From Mesorhizobium onobrychidis (GTDB lineage Bacteria > Pseudomonadota > Alphaproteobacteria > Rhizobiales > Rhizobiaceae): a stretch of 64,000 nt of DNA. The stretch is from NCBI RefSeq assembly GCF_024707545.1, contig NZ_CP062229.1, forward strand, positions 2,523,501 through 2,587,500, given 5' to 3'. A program made the position numbers and the translations under genes. Below, piece by piece: positions 1 through 8,008 of this stretch. Below the pieces are notes generated by a model. The model had not been told where the DNA came from and searched no databases. It was given only the letters and a program-made list of their open reading frames with translations. Numbering within the stretch: position 1 is the first letter of the stretch; every line of letters starts with the position of its first letter.

Positions 1-153
1 GAATGCGATATGGTGGCGGTCGTCGAAGCGCCCGACGATGCGGTGCTCGCTCGTTTCTCGCTGATGCTGGCGACAGGCGGCAACGTGAGGACGCGGACGC
101 TCAAGGCCTTCCCGGAATTGGCCTATCGCGAGATCATCGCCTCGCTCGGCTGA
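1..153 (+). CDS. GYD domain protein, C-terminal part (5' end outside window)
   Basis: The reading frame is open from the first base to the TGA at 151-153 and encodes about 50 residues. The phrases MVAVVEAPDD and GNVRTRTLKAF match the second half of GYD-family proteins, small ferredoxin-like-fold proteins of about 95 residues that usually read D-x-V-x-x-x-E-A-P-D followed by G-N-V-R-T-x-T. The N-terminal half lies outside the window. The biochemical role of the family is not established. Confidence 0.75.
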   Translation, partial: ECDMVAVVEAPDDAVLARFSLMLATGGNVRTRTLKAFPELAYREIIASLG

Positions 154-394
154 GGCGCTGCGCGGCTACAGATCAGCGCAAACTGCCGAGTTCCTGATAT
201 AGAACGGTCAGGCGCCGCTTGACGGCGCCCGATCCGCTGATCATGAGGAGGAATGCTGCTCTCGCTCGAAAAGAACTTCATTTTCTCCATATCCCGAAGA
301 CGGCTCGTCGCGGCCAGGCTGGTCCGGAAATGTTGCGGGGCCGAGGCATTTCCCGGATAATCGGCGCAGCCCTTCAGATCGCGTCTCAAAACAC

Positions 395-775
395 ATGTCC
401 AAGCCTCTGCTGACCGTCTGGTACAACACCCGTTGCCCGGTTTGCGATGCCGGGATCAGCCGGCAAAAGCGGCGGCTGGTCGAGGCGATCAAGGCCGGGC
501 GGATCGCGTTTCGCGACGTCAATGCCGAACCGGCGGCACTGGCCGGATACGGCGTGTCGCTGGAGGACATCCGCCGGCGGCTGCACGCAACCGAGGCGGA
601 CGGTAAACTGCTGGTTGGCGCCGATGTCGCAATTGCCGTCTGGCTGAGAACGCCGGGCGAGGGCTGGCTTGCAACGCTGTTCGGTAACCCCGCCGCGCTG
701 CCGTTGACGCGCTATGCCTATGATCGCTTCGCCGATCTTCTCTATGCCTGGAACCGGCGCAAGGGCCGCTGGTAA
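395..775 (+). CDS. DCC family (DUF393) thiol-disulfide oxidoreductase-like protein
   Basis: A 126-residue protein. Near the N-terminus the phrase YNTRCPVCDAG carries the C-x2-C pair that follows an aromatic residue in DUF393 proteins, where D-x-x-C-P-x-C is typical; here Asn-Thr-Arg replaces the usual Asp-Gly-x. The remainder (DVNAEP, ADVAIAVW) agrees with the family, whose members are predicted thioredoxin-like redox proteins. The ATG at 395 has no strong ribosome binding site. It appears to stand alone between the GYD gene and padR. Confidence 0.8.
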   Translation: MSKPLLTVWYNTRCPVCDAGISRQKRRLVEAIKAGRIAFRDVNAEPAALAGYGVSLEDIRRRLHATEADGKLLVGADVAIAVWLRTPGEGWLATLFGNPAALPLTRYAYDRFADLLYAWNRRKGRW

Positions 776-824
776 CCGGTATTAGCCAAGCTCGGTGACG
801 AAATCAATCTGGTTGGCACCGTTC

Positions 825-899
825 TAAGATACATCGTAAGATATATCTTGACTCAACGGTCTCGCCCGCATAATTGAGATATATCGTAAGACATAACTC
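825..899. promoter_or_regulatory. Paired operator repeats upstream of the padR gene
   Basis: Two 17-bp near-identical direct repeats lie at 828-844 (GATACATCGTAAGATAT) and 878-894 (GATATATCGTAAGACAT), exactly 50 bp apart. The first extends into an imperfect dyad ending in ATATCTTG. ATATATCGTAAGATAT-type sequences are commonly found before padR genes, so autoregulation is the likely use. The 50-bp spacing, about five helical turns, puts both sites on the same DNA face. Confidence 0.7.
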
Positions 900-911
900 A
901 AGGAGCAGACA

Positions 912-1583
912 ATGCACGAACATCATCATTTCGGCGAGCGAGCCGAGCGCGTTTTCATGCATATGGCCGGCAAGTTCGGCGGTCGTGGCGGCGGCTTCGG
1001 CCCATTCGGCCACGGGATGAGGGGCGGCGGGCGCGGCGGGCCGGGCGACATGTTCCGCGCCGGGCGTATGCTGGCCGACGGCGATCTCAAGCTGATCACG
1101 CTGTCGCTGCTGGCCGAGGCGCCGCGCCACGGCTACGACGTCATCAAGGCGCTGGAGGAACGCACCAGCGGCGTCTACAGCCCGAGCCCCGGCGTGGTCT
1201 ATCCGACGCTGACCTTCCTGGAAGAGGCCGGCTATGCCGTCTCGTCCGCGGAAGGCAACAAGAAGGTGTTTTCGATTACCGAGGCAGGGCAGGCGCATCT
1301 CAATGACAATCGCGAGATGGTCGACCACGTGCTCGATCATCTCGAGCGTTTCGGCCGCAAGATGGCGAAGGCGCGCGAGTGGTTCGGCTGGAACGACGAC
1401 GGCGAAGATGGCGGACGGCGCGGCCGCGGCCGTTCGGAGAAGCGCGACGAATTCCGCGCCGTGCGCCACCGGCTGCGCGCAGCCCTCGGCGACATCGTCG
1501 ACGCGCCTGCCGAAAAACAGGCTGAGGCGATCGCCATACTGGAAGGAGCGGCCGAAGCCCTGGAAGCGCTGTCGCGCGGCTGA
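912..1583 (+). CDS. PadR family transcriptional regulator
   Basis: A 223-residue protein with the strong ribosome binding site CAAGGAG at 899-905. Residues 1-55 are rich in His, Gly and Arg. From about residue 58 there is a PadR winged helix, recognisable in LKLITLSLLAEAPRHGYDV and the Y-S-P-S-P-G-V-V-Y-P-T-L signature. The C-terminal third is a charged helical segment expected to dimerise. PadR proteins are usually ligand-responsive repressors. The two operator repeats just upstream suggest it represses itself. The Gly/His-rich leader is seen in other alphaproteobacterial PadR proteins and could bind metal, but that is speculation. Confidence 0.9.
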   Translation: MHEHHHFGERAERVFMHMAGKFGGRGGGFGPFGHGMRGGGRGGPGDMFRAGRMLADGDLKLITLSLLAEAPRHGYDVIKALEERTSGVYSPSPGVVYPTLTFLEEAGYAVSSAEGNKKVFSITEAGQAHLNDNREMVDHVLDHLERFGRKMAKAREWFGWNDDGEDGGRRGRGRSEKRDEFRAVRHRLRAALGDIVDAPAEKQAEAIAILEGAAEALEALSRG

Positions 1584-1633
1584 CTTCTGCGGCCGGGTCG
1601 GCCCTTGCCGGTTTGCCTAAGGACCGGTAGTGA

Positions 1634-1670
1634 AATCATCCTGCACCACGCTATGTGATGCAGGATGATT
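1634..1670. repeat. 12-bp inverted repeat in the leader of the HlyU-family gene
   Basis: AATCATCCTGCA at 1634-1645 is followed after 13 bp by its exact complement TGCAGGATGATT at 1659-1670. It ends 20 bp before the ATG of the HlyU-family gene and has no T-tract after it. It could be a regulator binding site, an RNA hairpin in the leader, or an inefficient padR terminator. Confidence 0.7.
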
Positions 1671-1689
1671 GCCGTTGGAGGGCCCGCCC

Positions 1690-1983
1690 ATGTCTTTTCT
1701 GAAACGTCTTTTCGGCGGTGGCGGCGGTGACGCGGGCGAGCCAAAGAGTGGTGCACCGGCAAAACAGATCGAGCACAAGGGATTTTTGATCAGCGCCACG
1801 CCCTACAAGGCGGAAGGCCAATACCAGACCTGCGGCGTGGTTTCTAAGGAAATCGACGGCGTGATGAAGGAACACAAATTCATCCGCGCCGATCGTTTTG
1901 CCGGGCTCGACGACGCTGTCGACATCTCGATCAAGAAGGGTATCCAACTGGTCGACGAGCAGGGCGAGAAGATCTTCGGTTAG
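1690..1983 (+). CDS. HlyU family protein
   Basis: A 97-residue protein beginning MSFLKRLFGGGGG. It contains the conserved core YKAEGQYQTCGVVSKEIDG and the Asp/Arg-rich segment HKFIRADRFAGLDDA typical of the HlyU family. HlyU of Vibrio is a haemolysin activator, but these short alphaproteobacterial proteins have no demonstrated transcriptional role. The start at 1690 is preferred over an in-frame ATG at 1669 because the GGAGG element at 1677-1681 fits it and all family similarity begins there. A strong terminator follows at 2073-2105. Confidence 0.85.
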   Translation: MSFLKRLFGGGGGDAGEPKSGAPAKQIEHKGFLISATPYKAEGQYQTCGVVSKEIDGVMKEHKFIRADRFAGLDDAVDISIKKGIQLVDEQGEKIFG

Positions 1984-1995
1984 CTTGGCGCACGG

Positions 1996-2011
1996 CGATG
2001 TCGCGACATCG
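1996..2011. repeat. Perfect 16-bp palindrome CGATGTCGCGACATCG
   Basis: A perfect dyad begins 12 bp after the HlyU-family stop codon and contains the NruI-like core TCGCGA. It is too short to be a confident terminator, and no T-run follows. Confidence 0.6.
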
Positions 2012-2072
2012 GAGCGACGTCAGAAAGCTGTAGGATCCGCCGACGCCTCGTCGGGCATCAGGCGGCAAGTGC

Positions 2073-2105
2073 AAAAAAGGCAGGCGCCGGGCGCCTGCCT
2101 TTTTC
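2073..2105. terminator. Bidirectional intrinsic terminator
   Basis: A six-A run, then GGCAGGCGC, a CGG loop and GCGCCTGCC, then TTTTT. The flanking A and T runs let it work on both strands. It lies between the convergent HlyU-family gene and the azoreductase gene and should serve both. Confidence 0.9.
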
Positions 2106-2130
2106 GGTTCTGATTACCAGTTGTTCGCGT

Positions 2131-2766
2131 TTATGCGGCAGCGGCGACCGCTCCGGTCGAAGCGACCACCGCATCCACCTTGGCGGACGCCTTGGCGAGT
2201 GCTGCGGCAACGGCGTCGGGACCCAAGCCGACGCCTTCGATGCGGATGACCTCGACGTCGGTCATGCCGATGAAGCCAAGCACGCTGCGCAGATAAGGGA
2301 CGGCGTGATCCATCTGCACGGCAGCGCCTTCCGAATAGATGCCGCCTGAGGCAAGAACGATATAGACCTTCTTGCCGGTGACGAGGCCCTTCGGGCCATT
2401 CTCGCCATAGGCAAAAGTCTTGCCGGAACGGGCGACGTGATCGACCCAGGATTTCAGCGTCGACGAGATGCCGAAATTGATGAAGCCTGTAGCGAGGATG
2501 ATGGTGTCTGCCGCAAACAGTTCATCGAGTACGGCGTCGGAAACTCCGACGACTTCGGCCTGCCGCTGCGTGCGGGCTTCGACCGGTGTGTAGATGCCGG
2601 TCGAATAATCGGGATCGATATGCGGCAGCGGGTTGGCGACGAGGTCGCGGACGACAAGCTTGGCCGAGGGATCGGCGGCAATCAGTTTTTCGGCGAGCTC
2701 GGTGGCGATACGGGTCGAGTGCGAGGCATTGCCGCGCGGGCTGGAAGTGACAAGAAGGATGGACAT
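2131..2766 (-). CDS. azoR: FMN-dependent NADH-azoreductase (AzoR/AcpD family)
   Basis: A 211-residue flavodoxin-fold protein. The N-terminus MSILLVTSSPRGNASHSTRI carries the S-x-R-x-x-x-S-x-S FMN phosphate-binding loop. Later segments (FGISSTLKSWVDHVARSGKTF and LVTGKKVYIVLASGG) are standard for AzoR enzymes, which reduce azo dyes and quinones at the expense of NADH. The start at 2766 is chosen because the fold begins there and a GGAG element precedes it. It is divergent from a lysR gene at 2876, which probably regulates it; LysR/AzoR pairs are common in rhizobia. Confidence 0.92.
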   Translation of the reverse strand: MSILLVTSSPRGNASHSTRIATELAEKLIAADPSAKLVVRDLVANPLPHIDPDYSTGIYTPVEARTQRQAEVVGVSDAVLDELFAADTIILATGFINFGISSTLKSWVDHVARSGKTFAYGENGPKGLVTGKKVYIVLASGGIYSEGAAVQMDHAVPYLRSVLGFIGMTDVEVIRIEGVGLGPDAVAAALAKASAKVDAVVASTGAVAAAA

Positions 2767-2814
2767 GGCGGGTCTCCAGGGATGAGTTGAAATGTCCCGG
2801 CAAATATGGGTCTG

Positions 2815-2835
2815 CCAGTCCATTTGAAAAACTGG
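2815..2835. promoter_or_regulatory. Candidate LysR-type binding site between azoR and lysR
   Basis: CCAGT at 2815-2819 and its complement ACTGG at 2831-2835 are separated by 11 bp, giving a T-N11-A type dyad in the 109-bp divergent promoter region. This is the arrangement expected of a LysR-family recognition site. It is inferred from position and symmetry only. Confidence 0.5.
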
Positions 2836-2875
2836 TATATTTTGCGTATGATCCATCTAAATTATGGATGGAACG

Positions 2876-3832
2876 ATGCAACCCAACCCAACACTCGACC
2901 AACTGCAGATCCTGGTCACGGTGGCCGACACCGGCAGTTTCTCCGCCGCCGGCCGCAAGCTCAACCGCGCGCAATCGGTCATCAGCTATGCTATCGCCAA
3001 TCTGGAGGCACAGCTTGGACTGAAACTGTTCGAGCGCGAGGGCATGCGCGAGCCGCAGCTGACCGATATCGGTAAGGCGACGCTTGAAGATGCGCGGCGC
3101 ATGGTCGGCGTGCTCCAGCGCATGCGTTCCAGGGTTGACGGCTATCACCAGGGGCTGGAGACCGAAGTGGCGCTGTCGGTCGATGCGGCGCTGCCATCAC
3201 CGGTGCTGGTGCGGGTGCTGAAGGCGTTCGAGGCGCAGTTCCCGACCGTGATGCTGCGCCTGCATATCGGCACGCTCGGCCTGATCCCCGATCATGTCGT
3301 CAACGGGCAGGCCGATCTCGGTGTTGGCGGCCTGCTGGGCGAGGTCGACGTCCATCTTGTGCGCATCGGCTTCATGTCGATAGTGCTGGCTGCCGCGCCC
3401 AGCCACCCGCTGGCGCTGCTGCCGAAGCCGGTGGCGATCGAGGATGCGCGCGAACACACTCAGCTCGTTGTCACCGACCAGTCCGAGCGCACCAAGGGGC
3501 GCGACTTTGGCGTCTTTGCCTATCGCACCTGGCGGCTGACGGATCTGCGCACCAAACATATGCTGATGCGCGAGGGGCTCGGCTGGGGCGGGCTGCCGCG
3601 CTGGCTGATCGCCGACGATCTGGCCAGTGGTCGGCTGGTCGAACTCGATCTGGAGCCGTTCAGCGAGGTGCGTTCGCCACTCTATGCCATGCACCGGGCC
3701 GACCGCAGCCCGAAACCGGCGGCTGCCTGGCTGATCGACCAGTTCAAGCGTCAGCTCCGCTGCTTCAACGAGTTCGAGCCGGGCGAAGTGCCTGAGGAGG
3801 AACCGGAGACAGCCCGTCAATCAGCGCCATGA
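2876..3832 (+). CDS. LysR family transcriptional regulator
   Basis: A protein of about 318 residues. The N-terminal winged helix is clear: LDQLQILVTVADTGSFSAAG, then RAQSVISYAIANLEAQLG and LKLFER. The effector domain follows, containing SPVLVRVLKAFEAQFPTV and the G-x-G-W-G-G-L-P motif. ATG codons occur at 2864 and 2876. The second is used here because a purine-rich GGATGGA precedes it and family similarity begins there. It is divergent from azoR. Its last 68 bases overlap the convergent tetR gene. Confidence 0.88.
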   Translation: MQPNPTLDQLQILVTVADTGSFSAAGRKLNRAQSVISYAIANLEAQLGLKLFEREGMREPQLTDIGKATLEDARRMVGVLQRMRSRVDGYHQGLETEVALSVDAALPSPVLVRVLKAFEAQFPTVMLRLHIGTLGLIPDHVVNGQADLGVGGLLGEVDVHLVRIGFMSIVLAAAPSHPLALLPKPVAIEDAREHTQLVVTDQSERTKGRDFGVFAYRTWRLTDLRTKHMLMREGLGWGGLPRWLIADDLASGRLVELDLEPFSEVRSPLYAMHRADRSPKPAAAWLIDQFKRQLRCFNEFEPGEVPEEEPETARQSAP

Positions 3833-4391
3833 GAACGGCCCGATAATCCTTGGTTGAAGCGCCGGCCTCGACCTCAAGCGCAGCGCGGTCGAAGGCGGCC
3901 GCAAACAGCGCAGTCAGCGCTTCCACCGGCAATTTCACCATGGTCTGTGCGCGCATCGCCGCGACGAGGCCTTCGCGCAGTGTACGGTTGCCGTGGCGGT
4001 TGTCGATCTCGTCCATGGCGGCGCGGCCGAGCACGGCTGGCCCGTCGAGCAGCAGCAGCCGCGTGCGGCCGGGTGCGCGCATGGCTGCAAGATAGGCATC
4101 GGAACCGGCGATCAGCGCATCGCGGGCAAACAGCGAGGGCGGCGAGGCGCGCTCGATTTCTTCCGCCACAGCCGCCGCCTCCTGCTCGACCACGGCGGCA
4201 AACAGCGCCTGCTTGTCGGCAAAGTGATGATAGAGGGCGCCACGCGTGACGCCGGCCGCGGCGACGATCTCCGGCGTGCCGGTCTCGGCATAGGATTTTT
4301 CTGTGAACAGTTTGCGCGCCGCGGCGATCAGGTCGGCACGCGTCGCCTCGGTGCGATCACGGTTGGAACGGCGCGCGGATTTCTGTTGCAT
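3765..4391 (-). CDS. TetR family transcriptional regulator
   Basis: A 208-residue protein with a textbook TetR helix-turn-helix at residues 18-62, including the segments [19 protein letters not shown] and [18 protein letters not shown]. The C-terminal ligand domain is Ala-rich. It is divergent from the VOC-protein gene, and two 17-bp palindromes immediately upstream are its likely operators. The 3' end overlaps the convergent lysR by 68 bp, so the two genes could interfere at the transcript level. Confidence 0.9.
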   Translation of the reverse strand: MQQKSARRSNRDRTEATRADLIAAARKLFTEKSYAETGTPEIVAAAGVTRGALYHHFADKQALFAAVVEQEAAAVAEEIERASPPSLFARDALIAGSDAYLAAMRAPGRTRLLLLDGPAVLGRAAMDEIDNRHGNRTLREGLVAAMRAQTMVKLPVEALTALFAAAFDRAALEVEAGASTKDYRAVLMALIDGLSPVPPQALRPARTR

Positions 4392-4436
4392 ACATACAGC
4401 CTGTATGTTAATAACTTTTACATGCAGACTGTATGT
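4392..4436. promoter_or_regulatory. Tandem TetR operators
   Basis: ACATACAG-C-CTGTATGT at 4392-4408 and ACATGCAG-A-CTGTATGT at 4420-4436 are 17-bp palindromes of the same design, 28 bp apart. The first begins one base upstream of the tetR start codon, so binding there should block tetR expression. The second ends 22 bp before the VOC gene. Both divergent genes are therefore likely repressed together. Confidence 0.85.
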
Positions 4437-4457
4437 GATTTAGTGGGAGAAGGAAAG

Positions 4458-4871
4458 ATGAAGACGACGAGCTATTATCCGGTGCTTATGACGGGCGACG
4501 TGGCCGGCACGAAAGCCTTCTATATCAAGCACTTCAGTTTCAAGCCGCTGTTTGCGAGCGACTGGTACGTGCATCTGCGCTCAGTCGAGGATCGCCGGGT
4601 CAATCTCGGCATCGTCCAAGGCGACCACGAGACGATACCTGAGGAGGGGCGTGGCCGAACGTCGGGGCTTCTGATCAATTTCGAGGTCAAGGATCCGGAC
4701 GCGATCTACGAGCGGATCCTGGCCGCCGGCCTGCCGATCCTGCGGTCCTTGCGCGACGAACCCTTCGGCCAGCGTCATTTCATCACCAAAGACCCCAATG
4801 GCGTGCTGATCGACGTGATCAAGCCGATCCCGCCGAGCGCGGAGTTCCTGGCGCAGTTTGTTGAAGGGTGA
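4458..4871 (+). CDS. VOC/glyoxalase superfamily protein
   Basis: A 137-residue protein preceded by GGAGAAGGAAAG. It has the beta-alpha-beta-beta-beta layout of vicinal-oxygen-chelate proteins: [21 protein letters not shown], later [22 protein letters not shown], and a final [16 protein letters not shown]. Members include antibiotic-binding proteins and dioxygenase-like enzymes; the substrate cannot be read from the sequence. Control by the divergent TetR protein suggests a role in resistance or detoxification. Confidence 0.88.
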   Translation: MKTTSYYPVLMTGDVAGTKAFYIKHFSFKPLFASDWYVHLRSVEDRRVNLGIVQGDHETIPEEGRGRTSGLLINFEVKDPDAIYERILAAGLPILRSLRDEPFGQRHFITKDPNGVLIDVIKPIPPSAEFLAQFVEG

Positions 4872-4993
4872 GGGGGAGCCTGAACGACGGCCCCTGGCAG
4901 GAACTGTCGGCAGAGGTGAGGTGACGACTCGGGCCGCGTGACCGGGCGGGTATTCGCGGTCTATGGTGAGCTTGGCAACCCTGGGCCCATTCC

Positions 4994-5905
4994 ATGCGTG
5001 AAATCTGCCTTGTCCGCGCACCCTCAAACCTTGGCCTGCGCCCGCTGTGGCCAGGTCATATACCGGGGACGTGGCGTGCGCCGCAGGCATTGACCGAAGC
5101 CGGCTTGATCGAGACGCTTTCGCCCCTCAAAGTGGTCGATCTTGATCGGCCCGCCTATAGCACGGAGCCGCAGCCGGGCACTCGGCTGCGCAACGGCAAC
5201 ACGATACGCAGCTTCAATCTCGGACTGGCCGAAGTTGTTGCCGGCGCGCTGGGACGAGGCGAATTCCCGCTGGTCGTCGGCGGCGACTGCGCGATCCTGC
5301 TCGGCGCACTGGCTGGCGCACGGCGATCTGGTCCGGTGGCACTGGTCCATGTCGACGGCCACAGCGATTTCCGCCATCCGGGCAACTATGACATCAACGC
5401 TTCACTCGGCTCGGCCGCCGGCATGGACCTTGCGCTCGCCACCGGACGTGGCGAGCCGTTGCTGACCGACTGGCCTGATATCACAAGCCCGCTTGTGGCG
5501 GACGAACAGGTGATTCAGATCGGCGAACGCGAGAACCGCGATCCCGACTTTGCCTGGCCGGACATCAATTCGACCGCGATGACGCTGATCGATGTGTTTG
5601 CCGTGCGAGAGCTTGGCGCGGCAAAGGTCCTGGAAAAGACCTGGACCACTCTTGCCCGAACCGGCTCGCCCTATTGGGTGCATCTCGATGTCGATGCGCT
5701 CGATCAGACGGTGATGCCGGCGGTCGATTCACCAGGCAGTCCCGGCATCGATCCCGACGATCTCATCGCCATCCTCGCGGCGCTGGTGGCGGATTCGCGC
5801 TGTACCGGAATGGACATGACCATTTTCGATCCGGACCTCGATCCGACCGGTGAGTTGGCAGGGCTGTTGGTTTCGCTGCTTGGCCAGATCTGTGCGCCGC
5901 GATAG
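4994..5905 (+). CDS. Arginase family (ureohydrolase) protein
   Basis: A 303-residue protein with the binuclear-metal motifs of the family: GGDCAILLG, HVDGHSDF, HLDVDALDQ and MDMTIFDPDLDP. The first motif has Cys where arginase and agmatinase carry a His metal ligand (GGDHS). This substitution is seen in several uncharacterised subfamilies and makes the substrate uncertain, so arginase activity should not be assumed. It ends three bases before the convergent S1C protease gene. Confidence 0.85.
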   Translation: MREICLVRAPSNLGLRPLWPGHIPGTWRAPQALTEAGLIETLSPLKVVDLDRPAYSTEPQPGTRLRNGNTIRSFNLGLAEVVAGALGRGEFPLVVGGDCAILLGALAGARRSGPVALVHVDGHSDFRHPGNYDINASLGSAAGMDLALATGRGEPLLTDWPDITSPLVADEQVIQIGERENRDPDFAWPDINSTAMTLIDVFAVRELGAAKVLEKTWTTLARTGSPYWVHLDVDALDQTVMPAVDSPGSPGIDPDDLIAILAALVADSRCTGMDMTIFDPDLDPTGELAGLLVSLLGQICAPR

Positions 5906-5908
5906 TTA

Positions 5909-6856
5909 TTAGGTCCGCGCCACCGGCATCACCGTGACCTGAGTAATGCCGGAGCGGCGCACTACCGTGCACAGTGTTTCGCGACCGATGCGCTCGGCAT
6001 CGAGCAGGCGCACCAGATCGTCGACGCCGGTGACCGGGCGGCCGTCGATGGCGGCGATGATGTCGCCCTCCTTCAGGCCCGCTCTGGCCGCCGGACTGTT
6101 CGCCTCGACGCTGCGCAGGCGCACGGCGGTGTTGCTCGACACTTGCGACAGAAGGGCTGCGCGACGCGGCAGGTTTGTCGTATCGGCCGAGACACCGATG
6201 AAGGCGCGGCGGACGCGGCCGAAGCGGATGATCTCCGAAATGACGAAATTGGCGGTGTTGGAGGCAACCGCGAAGGCAATGCCTTGCGCGCCATGGATCA
6301 TGGCGGTGTTGACACCGATGACCTCGCCCGCCGACGACACCAGCGGTCCGCCGGAATTGCCGGGGTTGAGCGCTGCGTCGGTCTGGATGACGTCGTCGAT
6401 CAGCCGGCCGGTGGAGGCACGCATCGAGCGGCCGAGCGCCGAGACGACGCCTGACGTGACGGTCCATTCGAAGCCGAGCGGGTTGCCGATGGCAATGGCG
6501 ATCTGGCCGCGCCGCAGGCGCTTGGAATCGCCGAGCGGCGCGATATCGGCAAAGCTGCCGTCGGCACGCACCAGCGCGATGTCGGTGTCGGGGTCGCGGC
6601 CGAGAACACGGCCTTCTCTGGAGACGCCGTCCGGCATGGTGACGCGGACGGTGCGGGCATCGCCGACGACGTGGAAATTGGTGACGACCAGCCCGTCCGG
6701 CGTGATGACGAAGCCGGAGCCTTGGCCGCTGGCACCACCGACGCGCTCGATGCGGCAGACGGCGGGACCGATGCGGTCGACGGCATCGGCGACCGTCGCC
6801 GAATAATCGTCGAGCAGCGCATCATCGAATTGCAATTGCTGGGCGGGGAGGGACAT
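5909..6856 (-). CDS. S1C family trypsin-like serine protease with PDZ domain (DegP/HtrA-like)
   Basis: A 315-residue protein. The trypsin-like domain has an intact triad at His62 (TNFHVVG), Asp92 (DPDTDIALV) and Ser168 (NPGNSGGPL). The C-terminal PDZ domain contains AARAGLKEGDIIAAIDGRPV. No signal peptide is visible, so it is probably cytoplasmic, unlike DegP. The start at 6856 is chosen over one at 6955 because protein similarity begins at MSLPAQQLQF. A paralogue with a destroyed active site is encoded divergently 270 bp away. Confidence 0.9.
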   Translation of the reverse strand: MSLPAQQLQFDDALLDDYSATVADAVDRIGPAVCRIERVGGASGQGSGFVITPDGLVVTNFHVVGDARTVRVTMPDGVSREGRVLGRDPDTDIALVRADGSFADIAPLGDSKRLRRGQIAIAIGNPLGFEWTVTSGVVSALGRSMRASTGRLIDDVIQTDAALNPGNSGGPLVSSAGEVIGVNTAMIHGAQGIAFAVASNTANFVISEIIRFGRVRRAFIGVSADTTNLPRRAALLSQVSSNTAVRLRSVEANSPAARAGLKEGDIIAAIDGRPVTGVDDLVRLLDAERIGRETLCTVVRRSGITQVTVMPVART

Positions 6857-7011
6857 GGCAGGGCTCCGTGTCTTTAGAGCAAGATGAAGGATGCCTATAT
6901 GTGCGGAGCGGCCGGATCGGCCGCGACCTGACCAGATGGCCAGTCCAACGCCCAACTAGCCGTCAGGCGAGTACCCGCCAACGCGCTGCCGAGCGATATC
7001 TGGGTTAGAGC

Positions 7012-7106
7012 GACGAGCGTCCGTTGGACGCTCAAAGTACGCTCTAAGACTTTGAGTTCTCGCATCGTGCTTTCCGAAATCGATTCCGATTTTCGGGCCG
7101 ATGCGA
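7012..7106 (+). repeat. Dispersed two-hairpin repeat, copy 1
   Basis: An element of about 95 bp with two stem-loops. GAGCGTCC-GTT-GGACGCTC forms the first. The second is a long dyad in which CCGAAATCG and CGATTTTCGG are nested inside CGCATCG and CGATGCG. A second copy in inverted orientation lies at 15386-15481. Both copies are oriented the same way relative to the gene downstream and lie just before its start codon. Confidence 0.85.
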
Positions 7107-7127
7107 TAAAAAAACCAGGAGACCACC

Positions 7128-8000
7128 ATGAGCGACTTCAATCTGAGCGCATTTTCCGACGCCATCGCCGATATTGGCGCGGCAGCAGCGCCGGCGACGG
7201 CGAGCTTCGCCACGCATCAGCATCGCACCGCGACCGCCTTCCATTGGCGCGACGGCTATTTTATCGCTGCCGAGGAGGCGGTGGAGGCCGGCGAGGAGAT
7301 CGAGCTGACGCTTTCTTCGGGCGACAAGGTGAAGGCTGAGCTGGTCGGCCGCGATCCATCGACTGGGATTGCCCTTCTGAAGCCGACCGGCGCGCCGGAC
7401 GTGCCGCCGCTGGCCAAGGCAGGCACAGTGCGGCCGGGCCATCTGGCCATCGCTATCGGCAGTAGCGACGGTGCGGCGCTCGCCACATTCGGCACAGTCG
7501 GTGAGGTCGGTCCGGCCTGGCGCTCGATGCGCGGCGGCACGATCGACCGGCGCATCAATCTGGCCGTCAATGCCGGCGCCCGTTTCGAGGGCGGCCCGGT
7601 ACTCGACGCCAACGGCGCACTGATCGGCATGCTGCTGTTCGGGCCGCGCCGGCGGGCGCTGGTCATGCCTTACGAGACGATCGAACGGGCGGTGGCGACG
7701 CTGCGCGAGAAGGGCCATGTCGCGCGCGGCTATCTCGGCGCCGGCCTGCATCCAATCCGCAACGGCGACACGCATGGCGCGATGGTGATGAGCCTCGACG
7801 ACAATGGCCCGGCGAAGGCTGCCGGCCTGCATCTTGGCGACATCATCGTGTCGTGGAACGGCGAGGCCGTCTATGGTCCGCGCGACCTGATCCGCAGGCT
7901 CGGGCCGGACAGCGCCGGCGCGGCGGTGACGCTCGGCCTGGTACGCGGCGGCGAGCAGCGCGATGTCGTGCTGACCATCGGCGAAAAGCCGCTGAGCTGA
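7128..8000 (+). CDS. Catalytically dead S1C protease paralogue with PDZ domain
   Basis: A 290-residue protein aligned by eye to the active protease at 5909-6856. All three catalytic positions are replaced: His becomes Glu50 in FIAAEEAV, Asp becomes Gly80 in DPSTGIALL, and Ser becomes Glu154 in RFEGGPVLD. The fold residues around them and the PDZ domain (AAGLHLGDIIVSWNGEAVYG) are kept, so the frame is under selection and this is not a decaying pseudogene. A scaffold, sensor or regulatory-subunit role is likely. RBS: CAGGAG. A LuxR-type regulator follows 8 bp downstream. Confidence 0.85.
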   Translation: MSDFNLSAFSDAIADIGAAAAPATASFATHQHRTATAFHWRDGYFIAAEEAVEAGEEIELTLSSGDKVKAELVGRDPSTGIALLKPTGAPDVPPLAKAGTVRPGHLAIAIGSSDGAALATFGTVGEVGPAWRSMRGGTIDRRINLAVNAGARFEGGPVLDANGALIGMLLFGPRRRALVMPYETIERAVATLREKGHVARGYLGAGLHPIRNGDTHGAMVMSLDDNGPAKAAGLHLGDIIVSWNGEAVYGPRDLIRRLGPDSAGAAVTLGLVRGGEQRDVVLTIGEKPLS

Positions 8001-8008
8001 GAAGATCG

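Noticed and set aside
3993..4457. Long in-frame N-terminal extension of the VOC protein across the tetR gene
   Set aside because: It is antisense to tetR and runs through both TetR operators; the ATG at 4458 with a good ribosome binding site and family similarity is clearly the start.
5946..6806. 286-codon plus-strand frame
   Set aside because: Complement of the S1C protease gene, composed of Arg/Ser/Thr-rich sequence without domains.
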